Source of the DNA: Pseudoduganella namucuonensis
Lineage (GTDB): Bacteria > Pseudomonadota > Gammaproteobacteria > Burkholderiales > Burkholderiaceae_D
Direction of reading: 5' to 3'
Assembly: GCF_900116645.1 (NCBI RefSeq)
Contig: NZ_FPBO01000001.1
Location: 132,416 to 196,415, forward strand
DNA length: 64,000 nucleotides
Below, in pieces: positions 7,533 to 18,705 of the stretch. The notes beneath the pieces were generated by a model. It was not told the DNA's origin. It saw only the letters and a program-made list of their open reading frames with translations, and searched no databases. Positions within the stretch are counted from its first letter, which is position 1. Each line of letters starts with the position of its first letter. The position numbers and the translations under genes were made by a program.

Positions 7533-9002
7533 ATGGCAAACATAGATATCAAATTGTCGCAGTCCATTGTGAGCAGCGGGCTACTGCCGGACTGGGACCT
7601 TCAAGACGGCATGCTGGCCGACCTGGTCGACGCGATGACCATCGCCGCGTCCACCTTCCCGGACAGGTTCTCGCAGGACGCGACCTGGAGCTTCGACGGT
7701 GCCACTGCGCGCCTGTCCTTCCCGGACGGTTCGTATCAACAGTTCACCGGCGTGTCGCTGGCCGACCCCACCTCCCTGCGCGGGACCGCCACCGCGACCG
7801 GCATGCAGCTGTCCGTGCCGGGCGCGGCGTCCGTCGTGGAGACGGGGCGCTACAGCTTCAGCTACGAGATCGTCAACAACCAGCTGTTCGTGCGCGGCAC
7901 CGCCTCCACGGTCACCTCGGCCAAGATCCAGACCTTGCTGAGCACATCGTCGCCCGACTATGACCAGACGCTGGGCAATGTCGGCGTCGAGCTGCGGGGT
8001 CAGCTGAATGTGGACGCCAGCGGCAACCTGGATGGCACGGTCGCCGCGATCACGCTGGCGGCGGACAAGTTCATCGCGTCGGCCAGCCTCACCGGCAGCT
8101 TCCATGTGTCGGGCAACGCGGTCAGCATCGGCGACGGCGACGGCCATATGGCGGTGGACGGCACGCTGGCGGGACTCGACGCCGTGTTCCAGGATGGCAG
8201 CCACGCCAGCATCAGCGGCATCGCCGCGGCCGTCGGCGCGGGCGCGGACCTGGGCGCCGGCCTGCTGACCGATCCCGCGCTCCTGGGCGGCAACGACACC
8301 ATCCGCGTCGAGCTGCCGGCGAGCCTGCAGGGATCCCTCACCATCGCCTCCGGCGCCGGCAACGACGCGGTCGCGGTGGGCGGCGGCCGCGGCCAGCTGA
8401 ACGTGGACGCGGGCGCGGGCAACGACATCATCACCGTGCTGTCCGGCAGCCACGACGTGGACGGCGGCGCGGGCCTGGACACCCTGGTCTATAGTGGCGG
8501 ACGCCAGCAATACACGGTGGCCAGTTCGGACCAGGGGCGCGTCATCACCGGTTCGTCCGGCTCGGACCTGGCGAGCAATGTGGAGCGGGTGAAGTTCGCC
8601 GACGGGATGCTGGCCTTCGACCTGGACGGCGGCGCGGGCCAGGCTTACCGCCTGTACCAGGCCGCATTCGACCGCGCGCCGGACGCCGCGGGCCTGGGCT
8701 ACTGGATCGACGCGATGGACCGCCAGGTCAGCCTGCGCGACGTGGCGCAAAGCTTCATCAACAGCGGCGAGTTCGCGCAGCTGTATGGCGCCAATCCCAC
8801 CACGGAGGCCTTCGTGTCGCGCCTGTACAGCAACGTGCTGCACCGCGCCCCGGACCAGGCGGGCTACGACTACTGGGTCGACGCGATGCACGGCGGCGCC
8901 TCCAAGGCCGACGTGCTGGCCAGCTTCAGCGAGGGCGGCGAGAACCGCGCGCAGGTGATCGGCATCATCCAGGACGGCATCGCCTACACGCTGGTGGGTT
9001 GA
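7533..9002 (+). CDS. RTX-like calcium-binding protein with C-terminal DUF4214 repeats
   Basis: 489 residues with no N-terminal signal peptide. Residues about 251-322 hold Gly/Asp-rich nonapeptide-like motifs (GGNDTI, GAGNDAV, GAGNDII, GGAGLDTL) like RTX calcium-binding rolls. Residues about 370-485 carry two consecutive DUF4214 units (LYQAAFDRAPDAAGLGYW and LYSNVLHRAPDQAGYDYW). The N-terminal 250 residues are beta-rich and unrecognised. This layout is typical of type I-secreted surface or extracellular proteins of Burkholderiales. Secretion is inferred, since no ABC/HlyD/TolC genes are nearby. Translation signal before the ATG is weak. Confidence 0.82.
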   Translation: MANIDIKLSQSIVSSGLLPDWDLQDGMLADLVDAMTIAASTFPDRFSQDATWSFDGATARLSFPDGSYQQFTGVSLADPTSLRGTATATGMQLSVPGAASVVETGRYSFSYEIVNNQLFVRGTASTVTSAKIQTLLSTSSPDYDQTLGNVGVELRGQLNVDASGNLDGTVAAITLAADKFIASASLTGSFHVSGNAVSIGDGDGHMAVDGTLAGLDAVFQDGSHASISGIAAAVGAGADLGAGLLTDPALLGGNDTIRVELPASLQGSLTIASGAGNDAVAVGGGRGQLNVDAGAGNDIITVLSGSHDVDGGAGLDTLVYSGGRQQYTVASSDQGRVITGSSGSDLASNVERVKFADGMLAFDLDGGAGQAYRLYQAAFDRAPDAAGLGYWIDAMDRQVSLRDVAQSFINSGEFAQLYGANPTTEAFVSRLYSNVLHRAPDQAGYDYWVDAMHGGASKADVLASFSEGGENRAQVIGIIQDGIAYTLVG

Positions 9003-9130
9003 TCGTTCCCGGGGCGCGCCTGTTAATACTGGGACGGCGCGCGGCAATATGTCTATTTTTGCAATTTTTTTGACTCCCCGCGCCTGACTGTCTACCTTGG
9101 GCTCCCTGCAAACCAACCAGGGAGACAGAA

Positions 9131-10705
9131 ATGGCAGTTCGCCTCACCGCACTACTGTACGCCGGCCTGCTGGCCGGAACGATGGGCCATATCGGTGCCG
9201 CGTCCGCGCAGCCGAAGACCGTCTGGATCACCGTGGGCGACGCCGCCTACGCGCAACTGAAGAAGTCCGCGCCGGAGCTGGTGACGCGCGAAAGCCGTTC
9301 CGCCTTGGTGTCGTCCGGCTCCGCGAAGGGCGTGGCCGCGCAGGAGAAGGTGCACCTGGTGGAGGTCGACGAACAGCAGATGCTCAAGCTGTCCAGCGCC
9401 GTGCACCGCGAACTGCACCGCTGCGGCGGCTTCATGGCGCACGCCAGCGAGGCGGCCGGCGTCTCGGCGCTGTCGCCGGCGCCCGCATCCAAGGCCGCGT
9501 CGCTGGCCGTGCCGCGTCCCCCCTACGCGATCGACCAGCAGACCGTCGTCAACCCCATGCTGCCGCAGATGCAGGCGGCGAACATCGGCCAGACCATCAC
9601 CGACCTGTCGGCCTTCACCAACCGCTACTACACCACCACCGGCGGCGTGAACGCGTCCAACTGGATCAAGAACAAGTGGGCCACGATGGCCGCCGGGCGC
9701 GCCGACATCGCGGTCACCCAGTTCACGCACGCGGCCTACGCGCAGAAGTCCGTGATCGCCACCATCGCCGGCACCGACAACGCGTCCGAGGTGGTGGTGA
9801 TCGGCGCGCACATCGACTCCATCAGCGGCGGCGGCACCGGCGAGACCACCCGCGCGCCCGGCGCGGACGACGACGCCTCCGGCGTGGCCAGCATGACGGA
9901 GGCGCTGCGCGTGATGATCGCCAGCGGCTACAAGCCGCGCCGCACCATCAAGTTCATCGGCTACGCGGCGGAGGAGGTGGGCCTGCGCGGCTCCCAGGAG
10001 ATCGCCCAGTGGCACAAGGCCAACAACGTCAACGTGGTCGGCGTGATGCAGCTGGACATGACCAACTACAAGGGTTCGCCGTCCGACGTCTACATCTACA
10101 CCGACTACACCGACAGCCTGCAGAACGACTTCGTTGTCAGGCTGCTCACCACCTACCAGCCCACGCTGACGATAGGCTACGACAAGTGCGGCTACGGCTG
10201 CTCGGACCACGCCTCGTGGACCGCGCAGGGCTACTGGGCCTCGATGCCGTTCGAGACCTCGTTCACGCAGGACAACCCGTACATCCACACCGCCAACGAC
10301 ACCTACGCCAACAGCGGCAACCAGGCCGACCACGCGCTCAAGTTCGCGCGCCTGGGCCTGTCCTTCGCCGTGGAGCTGGGCAGCGACGGCCCCGGCGTGC
10401 AGCCGCCGCCGGACGTGGTCACCACCTACACCGGCAACCTGCTGAGGAATGAGAAGAAGACCTTCGGTCCCTTCAAGGCCGGCGCGGGCGGCTTCAAGGC
10501 CTCGACCACGGGCAGCGGCGACGCCGACCTGTATGTGCGCAAGGCGACCGCGCCGACCACCACCAGTTTCGACTGCAAGTCGGACGGCTCGACCAGCGCC
10601 GAGACCTGTTCCATCACGCTGGCGGCCAATGGCGACGTGTACGTGCTGCTGAATGGCTACAGCGCGTCGAGCTACACGCTGACGGTAAGCCATCGCCCGC
10701 AATAA
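9131..10705 (+). CDS. Secreted M28 family aminopeptidase with C-terminal PPC domain
   Basis: 524 residues. Signal peptide at 1-27, propeptide-like region to about 150, M28 peptidase at about 155-420, then a PPC (pre-peptidase C-terminal) domain from about 435. The binuclear zinc set of Vibrio aminopeptidase is complete: His227 (GAHIDS), Asp247 (GADDDASG), catalytic Glu281 and ligand Glu282 (AAEEVG), Asp309 (QLDMT) and His360 (SDHASW). KCGYGC matches the disulfide pair of that enzyme. Expected role is removal of N-terminal hydrophobic residues from peptides outside the cell. GGGAGA precedes the ATG. The PPC domain is usually trimmed after secretion. Confidence 0.93.
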   Translation: MAVRLTALLYAGLLAGTMGHIGAASAQPKTVWITVGDAAYAQLKKSAPELVTRESRSALVSSGSAKGVAAQEKVHLVEVDEQQMLKLSSAVHRELHRCGGFMAHASEAAGVSALSPAPASKAASLAVPRPPYAIDQQTVVNPMLPQMQAANIGQTITDLSAFTNRYYTTTGGVNASNWIKNKWATMAAGRADIAVTQFTHAAYAQKSVIATIAGTDNASEVVVIGAHIDSISGGGTGETTRAPGADDDASGVASMTEALRVMIASGYKPRRTIKFIGYAAEEVGLRGSQEIAQWHKANNVNVVGVMQLDMTNYKGSPSDVYIYTDYTDSLQNDFVVRLLTTYQPTLTIGYDKCGYGCSDHASWTAQGYWASMPFETSFTQDNPYIHTANDTYANSGNQADHALKFARLGLSFAVELGSDGPGVQPPPDVVTTYTGNLLRNEKKTFGPFKAGAGGFKASTTGSGDADLYVRKATAPTTTSFDCKSDGSTSAETCSITLAANGDVYVLLNGYSASSYTLTVSHRPQ

Positions 10706-10749
10706 GCATTAATCGTTGCGAAGTATGTATCGCGCGGCGCCGGGAGATG

Positions 10750-10755
10750 TATAAT
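10750..10755 (+). promoter_or_regulatory. -10 box upstream of the TPP riboswitch
   Basis: Perfect TATAAT about 27 bp before the riboswitch aptamer, placing the start of transcription near 10762. No clear -35 hexamer at 17 bp. Confidence 0.55.
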
Positions 10756-10776
10756 TCGATCCGCTGCCGCAAGGCG

Positions 10777-10880
10777 GCACACGCTAGGGGTCCTGCAAAG
10801 CGCGGTTTATAAAGCCGCGCGGCGCGGGTGAGAAATACCCTCCGAACCTGATCTGGATAATGCCAGCGAAGGGAAGCTTT
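10777..10880 (+). promoter_or_regulatory. TPP (thi-box) riboswitch
   Basis: Thiamine pyrophosphate aptamer in the thiC leader. The conserved pieces are all present in order: AGGGGT pairing with ATACCC to form P2, GTGAGAAATACCC around J2-3, GAACCTGATCTGG, then TAATGCCAGCGAAGGGAA. The variable P3 arm is a GC-rich stem (GCGCGG...CCGCGC). It should switch off the thi operon when thiamine pyrophosphate is high. The aptamer ends about 107 bp before the thiC ATG. Confidence 0.95.
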
Positions 10881-10960
10881 AGGCCTTCTACCTGCCTTGT
10901 CGCGCGCCGCGGTCCATCCGCCAGCGCGCCCCGGGCCGGATTGCCGAACCCTCCTTTGCT

Positions 10961-12868
<1,908 letters not shown>

Positions 12869-12876
12869 GGCCGGCC

Positions 12877-13092
12877 ATGACGGAAGCCATGATCGAGATA
12901 GAACTGAACGGCCAGCCGCGCGGCGTGCCGCCGCGGCAAAGCCTGCAGGCGCTGGTGGAGGAGTTGGGACTGGCGCACCAGGCGCTGGCGCTGGCGGTGA
13001 ACCGCACGGTGGTGCCGCGCCAGGGCTGGGCGGCGCGCGCGCTGCAGCCGAGCGACAAGGTGGACATCGTGCGCGCCATCGGCGGCGGCTGA
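12877..13092 (+). CDS. thiS: Sulfur carrier protein ThiS
   Basis: 71-residue ubiquitin-fold protein. It carries sulfur as a C-terminal thiocarboxylate for thiazole formation by ThiG. The sequence ends in AIGGG, containing the required terminal Gly-Gly. LNGQPRGVPPRQSLQALVEEL is the usual N-terminal half. The ATG lies 8 bp after the thiC stop. A second in-frame ATG is four codons on (MIEIELNG) and would match the usual ThiS length better. No ribosome site is decisive between them. Confidence 0.93.
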   Translation: MTEAMIEIELNGQPRGVPPRQSLQALVEELGLAHQALALAVNRTVVPRQGWAARALQPSDKVDIVRAIGGG

Positions 13093-13117
13093 GTCCAGAC
13101 AATAACGGAGAAAGAAG

Positions 13118-13909
13118 ATGCGTGACCAGAACGAAGACCTGCTGACCATCGCGGGCAAGACCTATAAATCGCGCCTGCTGGTGGGCAGCGGCAAGTACAA
13201 GGACCTGCAGCAGACGCGCGAGGCCACCGACGCGGCCGGGGCGGAAATCATCACCGTGGCGATCCGCCGCGTGAACATCGGCCAGGACCCGAACGCCCCC
13301 AGCCTGCTGGACGTGGTGCCGCCGTCGCAATACACCATCCTGCCCAACACGGCCGGCTGCTACAACGCCAAGGACGCCGTCTACACGCTGCAGATGGCGC
13401 GCGAGCTGCTCAACGGCCACAAGCTGGTGAAGCTCGAGGTGCTGGGCGACGAGAAGACCCTGTTCCCCAACATGCCGGAGACGCTGGTGGCGGCCAGGGA
13501 ACTGGTGCGGGACGGCTTCGACGTCATGGTCTATTGCAGCGACGACCCGATCCAGGCCCGCATGCTGGAGGACATCGGCTGCGTGGCGGTGATGCCGCTG
13601 GCGTCGCTGATCGGCTCGGGCATGGGCATCCTGAACCCTTGGAACCTGTCGCTGATCATCGAGCAGGCCAGGGTGCCGGTGCTGGTGGACGCCGGCGTCG
13701 GCACCGCCTCCGACGCCGCCATCGCCATGGAGCTGGGCTGCGACGGCGTGCTGATGAACACCGCCATCGCCTGCGCGCAGGACCCGGTACGCATGGCGCG
13801 CGCCATGAAGCTGGGCGTGCAGGCGGGCCGCGAGGCCTACCTGGCCGGCCGCATCGCGCGCAAGTTCGCCGCGTCGCCGTCGTCGCCGATGGCCGGCCGC
13901 GTGGCATGA
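13118..13909 (+). CDS. thiG: Thiazole synthase ThiG
   Basis: 263-residue TIM-barrel enzyme. It joins DXP, dehydroglycine and ThiS thiocarboxylate into the thiazole phosphate. The Schiff-base lysine is Lys105 in LVKLEVLGD. The GIGSGMGIL-type phosphate loop and [11 protein letters not shown] near the C-terminus are present. AACGGAGAAAGA precedes the ATG. Its TGA overlaps the ATG of thiD. No thiO or thiH gene stands next to it, so the source of dehydroglycine is encoded elsewhere. Confidence 0.97.
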   Translation: MRDQNEDLLTIAGKTYKSRLLVGSGKYKDLQQTREATDAAGAEIITVAIRRVNIGQDPNAPSLLDVVPPSQYTILPNTAGCYNAKDAVYTLQMARELLNGHKLVKLEVLGDEKTLFPNMPETLVAARELVRDGFDVMVYCSDDPIQARMLEDIGCVAVMPLASLIGSGMGILNPWNLSLIIEQARVPVLVDAGVGTASDAAIAMELGCDGVLMNTAIACAQDPVRMARAMKLGVQAGREAYLAGRIARKFAASPSSPMAGRVA

Positions 13910-14784
13910 GTGGCGGCATGGGCGGCATGGGCGGCGGCCCGGGTGGCGCGGCGGCGCCGCGCGAGGCAAGGCAACCCTGCGTGCTGGTGTTCTCCGGCGC
14001 CGACCCCTCGGGCGGCGCCGGCATCGCCGCCGACATCCTGGCCATCCACGCCCAGGGCGCGCACGCGCTGCCGGTCATCACCGCGCTGACGGTGCAGGAC
14101 AACGACCGCGTCTACGAGGTGATGCCGGTGGAGCCGGAGGCGCTGCTGCGCCAGGCCCGCGCGCTGACGGCCAAGATGGCGATCCGCGCCGTCAAGATCG
14201 GCATCACCGGCAGCGCCGCCAACGCGCGCGCCATCGCGCAGGTCATCGCCGAGCTGCGCGCCCGCGCCGACATCCCGGTGGTGCTGGACCCGGTGCTGGC
14301 CAGCGGCCACGGCGACCTGCTGTCGCGCGACGACGCGGCGCAGGCGCTGGGCGCGCTGCTGCCGCTGGCCACCATGATCACCCCCAACGGCCCCGAGGCG
14401 GCCGCGCTGGCCGCCACGCTGGCGGGGGCGGCGGGGGCCGGGGACGGCGTTCCCGGCGGCGCGGCCGACCACGCGCAGGCGCGCCTGCACGCCCAGGCGC
14501 TGCTGGACGCGGGCTGCCGGCACGTGCTGATCACCGGCGGCCACGGCAAGGGCGACACCGTCATCAACCGCTGGTTCAGCGCCAACCAGGGCCAGAGCTG
14601 GAGCTGGCAGCGGCTGCCGGGCGCCTACCACGGCAGCGGCTGCACGCTGGCGGCCACCATCGCCGGCCTGCTGGCCTACGGCTACCCGGTGGCGCAGGCG
14701 CTGGTGCGGGCGCAGGGCTACACCCACCGCGCGCTGGCGGCCGCGTACGCGATCGCGCCGGGACAACTGATTCCGCAGCGCTGA
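13906..14784 (+). CDS. thiD: Hydroxymethylpyrimidine/phosphomethylpyrimidine kinase ThiD
   Basis: 292-residue ribokinase-fold enzyme that phosphorylates HMP and HMP-P. Visible motifs: [16 protein letters not shown] near the N-terminus, [25 protein letters not shown], and the C-terminal anion hole [11 protein letters not shown]. The ATG at 13906 overlaps the thiG stop. It gives an unusual Gly/Met-rich head ([11 protein letters not shown]); ATGs at 13918 and 13927 would give a shorter head. A Gly/Ala-rich insertion near residue 170-185 ([13 protein letters not shown]) is low-complexity. Confidence 0.95.
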   Translation: MSGGMGGMGGGPGGAAAPREARQPCVLVFSGADPSGGAGIAADILAIHAQGAHALPVITALTVQDNDRVYEVMPVEPEALLRQARALTAKMAIRAVKIGITGSAANARAIAQVIAELRARADIPVVLDPVLASGHGDLLSRDDAAQALGALLPLATMITPNGPEAAALAATLAGAAGAGDGVPGGAADHAQARLHAQALLDAGCRHVLITGGHGKGDTVINRWFSANQGQSWSWQRLPGAYHGSGCTLAATIAGLLAYGYPVAQALVRAQGYTHRALAAAYAIAPGQLIPQR

Positions 14785-14818
14785 GGCGCACATCATGACA
14801 ACGACAAGAGGGAACATC

Positions 14819-15454
14819 ATGCAAGGACTGTATCTGGTCACCCCGAACTGGGACGACACCCCGCGCCTGCTGGCCGCGACCGAGTTGGCGCTGGCGGCCG
14901 GCGTGGCGCTGCTGCAATACCGCAACAAGGACGCCGGCCCCGAGCTGCGCATGGAGCAGGGCCGGGCGCTGCGGGCGCTGTGCCGCCGCCACGGCGTGCC
15001 CTTCATCGTCAACGACCATGTCGACCTGTGCTTGCTGCTGGACGCGGACGGCGTCCACCTGGGCGGCACCGACGCCGAGGTGGCCAAGGTGCGCGCGCTG
15101 CTGGGGCCGGGCAAGATCATCGGCGCCTCCTGCTACGGCGACATGCAGCGCGCGCTGGACGCGCAGGCCGCCGGCGCCAGCTACGTGGCCTTCGGCGGCT
15201 TCTACCCGTCGCGCGTGAAGCAATACGCCGTCACCACCCAGCCCGCCATCCTCGACCAGGCGCGCGCGCTGATGAGCGTGCCCTACGTGGTGATCGGCGG
15301 CATGACGCCGGCCAACGCGGCGCCGCTGGCGGCGCGCGGCGCGCACATGGTGGCCGCCATCAGCAGCGTCTACCTGGCGGACGACCCGGCCGCGGCGGTG
15401 CGGGAGTTCAACGGCCTGTACAGGACAACCGAAATTCGCGACGCCGCCGCCTAG
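14819..15454 (+). CDS. thiE: Thiamine-phosphate synthase ThiE
   Basis: 211-residue TIM-barrel enzyme joining HMP-PP and thiazole phosphate. Conserved elements: QYRNKDAGPELR near residue 32, VNDHVDLCLLLDADGVHLGGTD, GASCYGD, FGGFYPSRVK and the phosphate-binding VIGGMTPANAAPL. I chose the ATG at 14819 because GAGGGA lies 8 bp before it and MQGLYLVTP is the typical start. An in-frame ATG at 14795 would add eight residues and has a poorer ribosome site. Last gene of the thi operon. Confidence 0.96.
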   Translation: MQGLYLVTPNWDDTPRLLAATELALAAGVALLQYRNKDAGPELRMEQGRALRALCRRHGVPFIVNDHVDLCLLLDADGVHLGGTDAEVAKVRALLGPGKIIGASCYGDMQRALDAQAAGASYVAFGGFYPSRVKQYAVTTQPAILDQARALMSVPYVVIGGMTPANAAPLAARGAHMVAAISSVYLADDPAAAVREFNGLYRTTEIRDAAA

Positions 15455-15463
15455 ATTACGCCT

Positions 15464-15469
15464 TATAAT
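15464..15469 (+). promoter_or_regulatory. Candidate -10 box of the ANTAR regulator gene
   Basis: Perfect TATAAT 10 bp after the thiE stop and 34 bp before the ATG of the next gene. It suggests that the regulator is transcribed separately from the thi operon. Confidence 0.5.
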
Positions 15470-15503
15470 TGGCCGGGTTAGCTTATGCTCAAGGTTGCCG
15501 ACC

Positions 15504-16133
15504 ATGAACGCACAAATCCCGGCCAAACGCCTGATCCTGATTGTCGACGACGACAAGCTGCTGGCGGAGTTCCTCAGCGAGGTGCTGCGCCACGCCGGCT
15601 ACGACGCCATGCAGGCCCACAGCGCGGACGAGGCGCTCCAGCTGATCTCCGAGCGCGAGCCGGACCTGGCCATGCTGGACATCCACATGCCCGGCATGTC
15701 CGGCCTGGAACTGGCCAAGCAGCTCAACCGCAACACCTCGGTGCCGTTCATGTTCCTGTCCGGCCGGGGCGACAGCGACGCCGCCAAGCAGGCCGCCGCC
15801 TACGGCGCGGTGGGCTTCGTGGTGAAACCGGTGGACGAGCAGCACCTGATGCCGGCCTTCGAGGCCAGCCTGGCGCGCGCCGACGAGATCCGCCAGCTGC
15901 GGCGCACCGAACTGAACCTGAACGCGGCCCTGGCCGCCGGCCGCGAGACCAGCCTGGCCGTGGGGCTGTTGATGTGCAAGTTCCAGACCGACCGCAACAC
16001 CGCCTTCGAGGTGCTGCGCGACCACGCCCGTTCCAGCCGCCGCAAGATCAACGAAATCGCCGACCAGCTGCTGGCGGCCGAGGAAATGTTGAATAGTTTA
16101 CATGTGGCATTTAACGCGCGTCTGAAAAAATAG
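15504..16133 (+). CDS. Response regulator with receiver and ANTAR RNA-binding domains (AmiR/NasT type)
   Basis: 209 residues. Receiver domain at 9-125 with acidic pocket VDDD, phospho-acceptor Asp59 (LAMLDIHMPG) and Lys108 (VVKPVD). A short coiled coil precedes an ANTAR helical domain at about 140-200 (LAVGLLMCKFQTDRNTAFE then ARSSRRKINEIAD). ANTAR proteins act as antiterminators by binding paired hairpins in leader RNA. No nitrate or amidase operon is adjacent, so its target is elsewhere or unknown. I chose the ATG at 15504, with AAGG 9 bp upstream. No cognate histidine kinase is adjacent. Confidence 0.9.
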   Translation: MNAQIPAKRLILIVDDDKLLAEFLSEVLRHAGYDAMQAHSADEALQLISEREPDLAMLDIHMPGMSGLELAKQLNRNTSVPFMFLSGRGDSDAAKQAAAYGAVGFVVKPVDEQHLMPAFEASLARADEIRQLRRTELNLNAALAAGRETSLAVGLLMCKFQTDRNTAFEVLRDHARSSRRKINEIADQLLAAEEMLNSLHVAFNARLKK

Positions 16134-16393
16134 GCCAGCGGCGCAACAAAAATTGCGCTAAACTAAGTTTGTACTGATGTCGATTTGCGGGGCCTCAACC
16201 TGCCCCGCGCATTCCCCTTATGGCCGCCCGCCCCCTGCCGCCATATCCAGATTCCTCGGCCCAACTCCGCCGATTCCCTGCCTCCTGACGTCACGCCGCC
16301 GGCCCACGCCGCAGCGTCCCCGCGCCTTCGCGGCCCAGGATCGCACAACTTTAGCGCAAGCCGCGGCCGTGTCGGCCGTGGGCGGAGAAGACG
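16134..16393. other. Intergenic stretch with two small hairpins
   Basis: 260 bp between two regulator genes. It holds GCGCAA/TTGCGC (16141-16158) and GCGGGG/CCCCGC (16187-16208), both without a T-run. They may be weak terminators or ANTAR-type leader hairpins for the downstream genes. No gene is seen. Confidence 0.35.
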
Positions 16394-16840
16394 ATGAAAA
16401 ATCTGCAAAATGTGATGGGCGACGTGATCGCCGAACTGGCCGAGGCCTGCCGCGAGGTGCCGCGCGTGCTGCATGTCGACGGCGACGGCGACGCCGCGCT
16501 GGTGCTGGCCACGCTGCTGGTGCCCGAAACCCAGGTGGTGCACGTGGCCACGCTGGCCGACGCCTTGACGGAGGTGCAACAGTCCCGCTACGCCATGGTG
16601 GTGCTGGACCCGGACCTGCCGGACGGCGACGGCGCCGAACTGCTGCATTGCCTGCGCCGCCTCGAGCGCGACCTGGAGCACACCACGCCGGTGCTGCTGT
16701 ATTCGGCGCGCCACCCCGGCCTGCGCACCCAGGCGCACGCCTTCCTGCCCAAGCCCTGGACTTCGCCGCGCCAGCTGTGGCGCACCATCTCCCACCTGCT
16801 GGGCATCGCGCCGGCGGTGCAGCAGGAGATGACATCTTGA
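16394..16840 (+). CDS. Stand-alone receiver-domain protein 1
   Basis: 148 residues, one CheY-like receiver and no output domain. It has a short N-terminal helix (1-22), an acidic cluster at HVDGDGD, the phospho-acceptor position Asp72 (VVLDPDLPDGDG) and Lys120 (FLPKPW). The alpha4 region reads LLYSARH. GGAGAAGACG precedes the ATG. Its stop codon overlaps the TTG start of the next receiver gene, so the two are co-translated. No partner kinase is adjacent. A phosphorelay or kinase-shunt role is inference. Confidence 0.85.
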   Translation: MKNLQNVMGDVIAELAEACREVPRVLHVDGDGDAALVLATLLVPETQVVHVATLADALTEVQQSRYAMVVLDPDLPDGDGAELLHCLRRLERDLEHTTPVLLYSARHPGLRTQAHAFLPKPWTSPRQLWRTISHLLGIAPAVQQEMTS

Positions 16841-17295
16841 GCGCGCCCGAACTGTGCAACATACTCTACGTCGAGGACAACCCGCGGCTGCGCTGCGTCA
16901 CCAAGATGGCGCTGGAGGTGATCGGGCGCTTTCACGTGCGCGACTGCGGCTCCGGCCGCGCCGCGCTGCTGGAGGCGGCCGGCTTCAACGCCGACCTGAT
17001 CCTGGTCGACGCCCAGTCCTGCCTCAATGACGGCCTGCGGGCGCTGGCCCGCCTGCGCCTGCTGCCGCAGCTGCGCGACACGCCGGCCATGTTCATCACC
17101 GGCCTGGCCGCCGCCGCCGACGTGACGCAGTACGTGGCGGCCGGCGCCATCGGCATCATCGCCAAGCCGCTAGAGCCGCTGCGCCTGGCCCTGCAGGTGC
17201 GCCAGCTGTGGGCCAGCCAGGACGAGTGGAGCGAGGGCGGCCGGCTCCCCGCGCCGCGCCAGCCCCGCAATACGGTCTTGCGTTCCTTGATATGA
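16837..17295 (+). CDS. Stand-alone receiver-domain protein 2
   Basis: 152 residues, a single CheY-like receiver with no output domain. Acidic pocket YVEDN, phospho-acceptor Asp58 in LILVDAQSC, and Lys110 in IIAKPLEP. The usual D-x-x-M/L-P after the acceptor is replaced by DAQSC, so switching may be altered. I chose TTG at 16837: it overlaps the previous stop (TTGA), has AGGAG 8 bp upstream, and the protein begins right before the receiver. The C-terminal tail (about 128-152) is Arg/Pro-rich and probably disordered. Confidence 0.82.
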   Translation: MSAPELCNILYVEDNPRLRCVTKMALEVIGRFHVRDCGSGRAALLEAAGFNADLILVDAQSCLNDGLRALARLRLLPQLRDTPAMFITGLAAAADVTQYVAAGAIGIIAKPLEPLRLALQVRQLWASQDEWSEGGRLPAPRQPRNTVLRSLI

Positions 17296-17337
17296 TGGGG
17301 GTTCAACCCGCATCAACACAGGACAACAGGACATTCA

Positions 17338-18444
<1,107 letters not shown>

Positions 18445-18461
18445 CACCGCATCTCCTCTTC

Positions 18462-18492
18462 GGGGCGGCCTCCCGCGCCGCCCCATTTTTTT
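18462..18492 (+). terminator. Rho-independent terminator of frmA
   Basis: Perfect 8-bp stem GGGGCGGC/GCCGCCCC with a 7-nt loop, then a run of seven T residues. Confidence 0.9.
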
Positions 18493-18540
18493 CATAATTA
18501 CCCCAGGGGTAATTTAATAATCACCCCTGGGGTAATTATG
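18493..18540. promoter_or_regulatory. Two tandem 19-bp palindromes forming an 18-bp inverted repeat
   Basis: AATTACCCCAGGGGTAATT (18496-18514) is an odd palindrome, perfect apart from its centre. AATCACCCCTGGGGTAATT (18519-18537) is the same with one mismatch. Centres are 23 bp apart, about two helical turns. Together the outer arms form a perfect 18-bp inverted repeat. This is the layout of a paired operator. It lies between the frmA terminator and the M56 gene, 166 bp before the latter's ATG. The binding protein is unknown. Confidence 0.65.
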
Positions 18541-18643
18541 CGGCCTGTTCCCCGCTGAGCGCATTCCGTCGCAATCGCCTCGCCCCGACCCTCCACGCGC
18601 GCTACAGTCATGCCCGGACCAGTCGCATCTGGAAGTAGAAAAA

Positions 18644-18667
18644 AAGTTCTAGACACGAAGTTCTAGA
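18644..18667 (+). promoter_or_regulatory. Direct repeat of AAGTTCTAGA before the M56 gene
   Basis: Two exact 10-bp copies of AAGTTCTAGA, 14 bp apart start to start, each containing the palindrome TCTAGA. They end 38 bp before the M56 start codon. Could be a regulator site overlapping the promoter. Confidence 0.45.
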
Positions 18668-18705
18668 TCATTTAATCTACATCGCATACCCAAGGAGCCC
18701 AGCCC

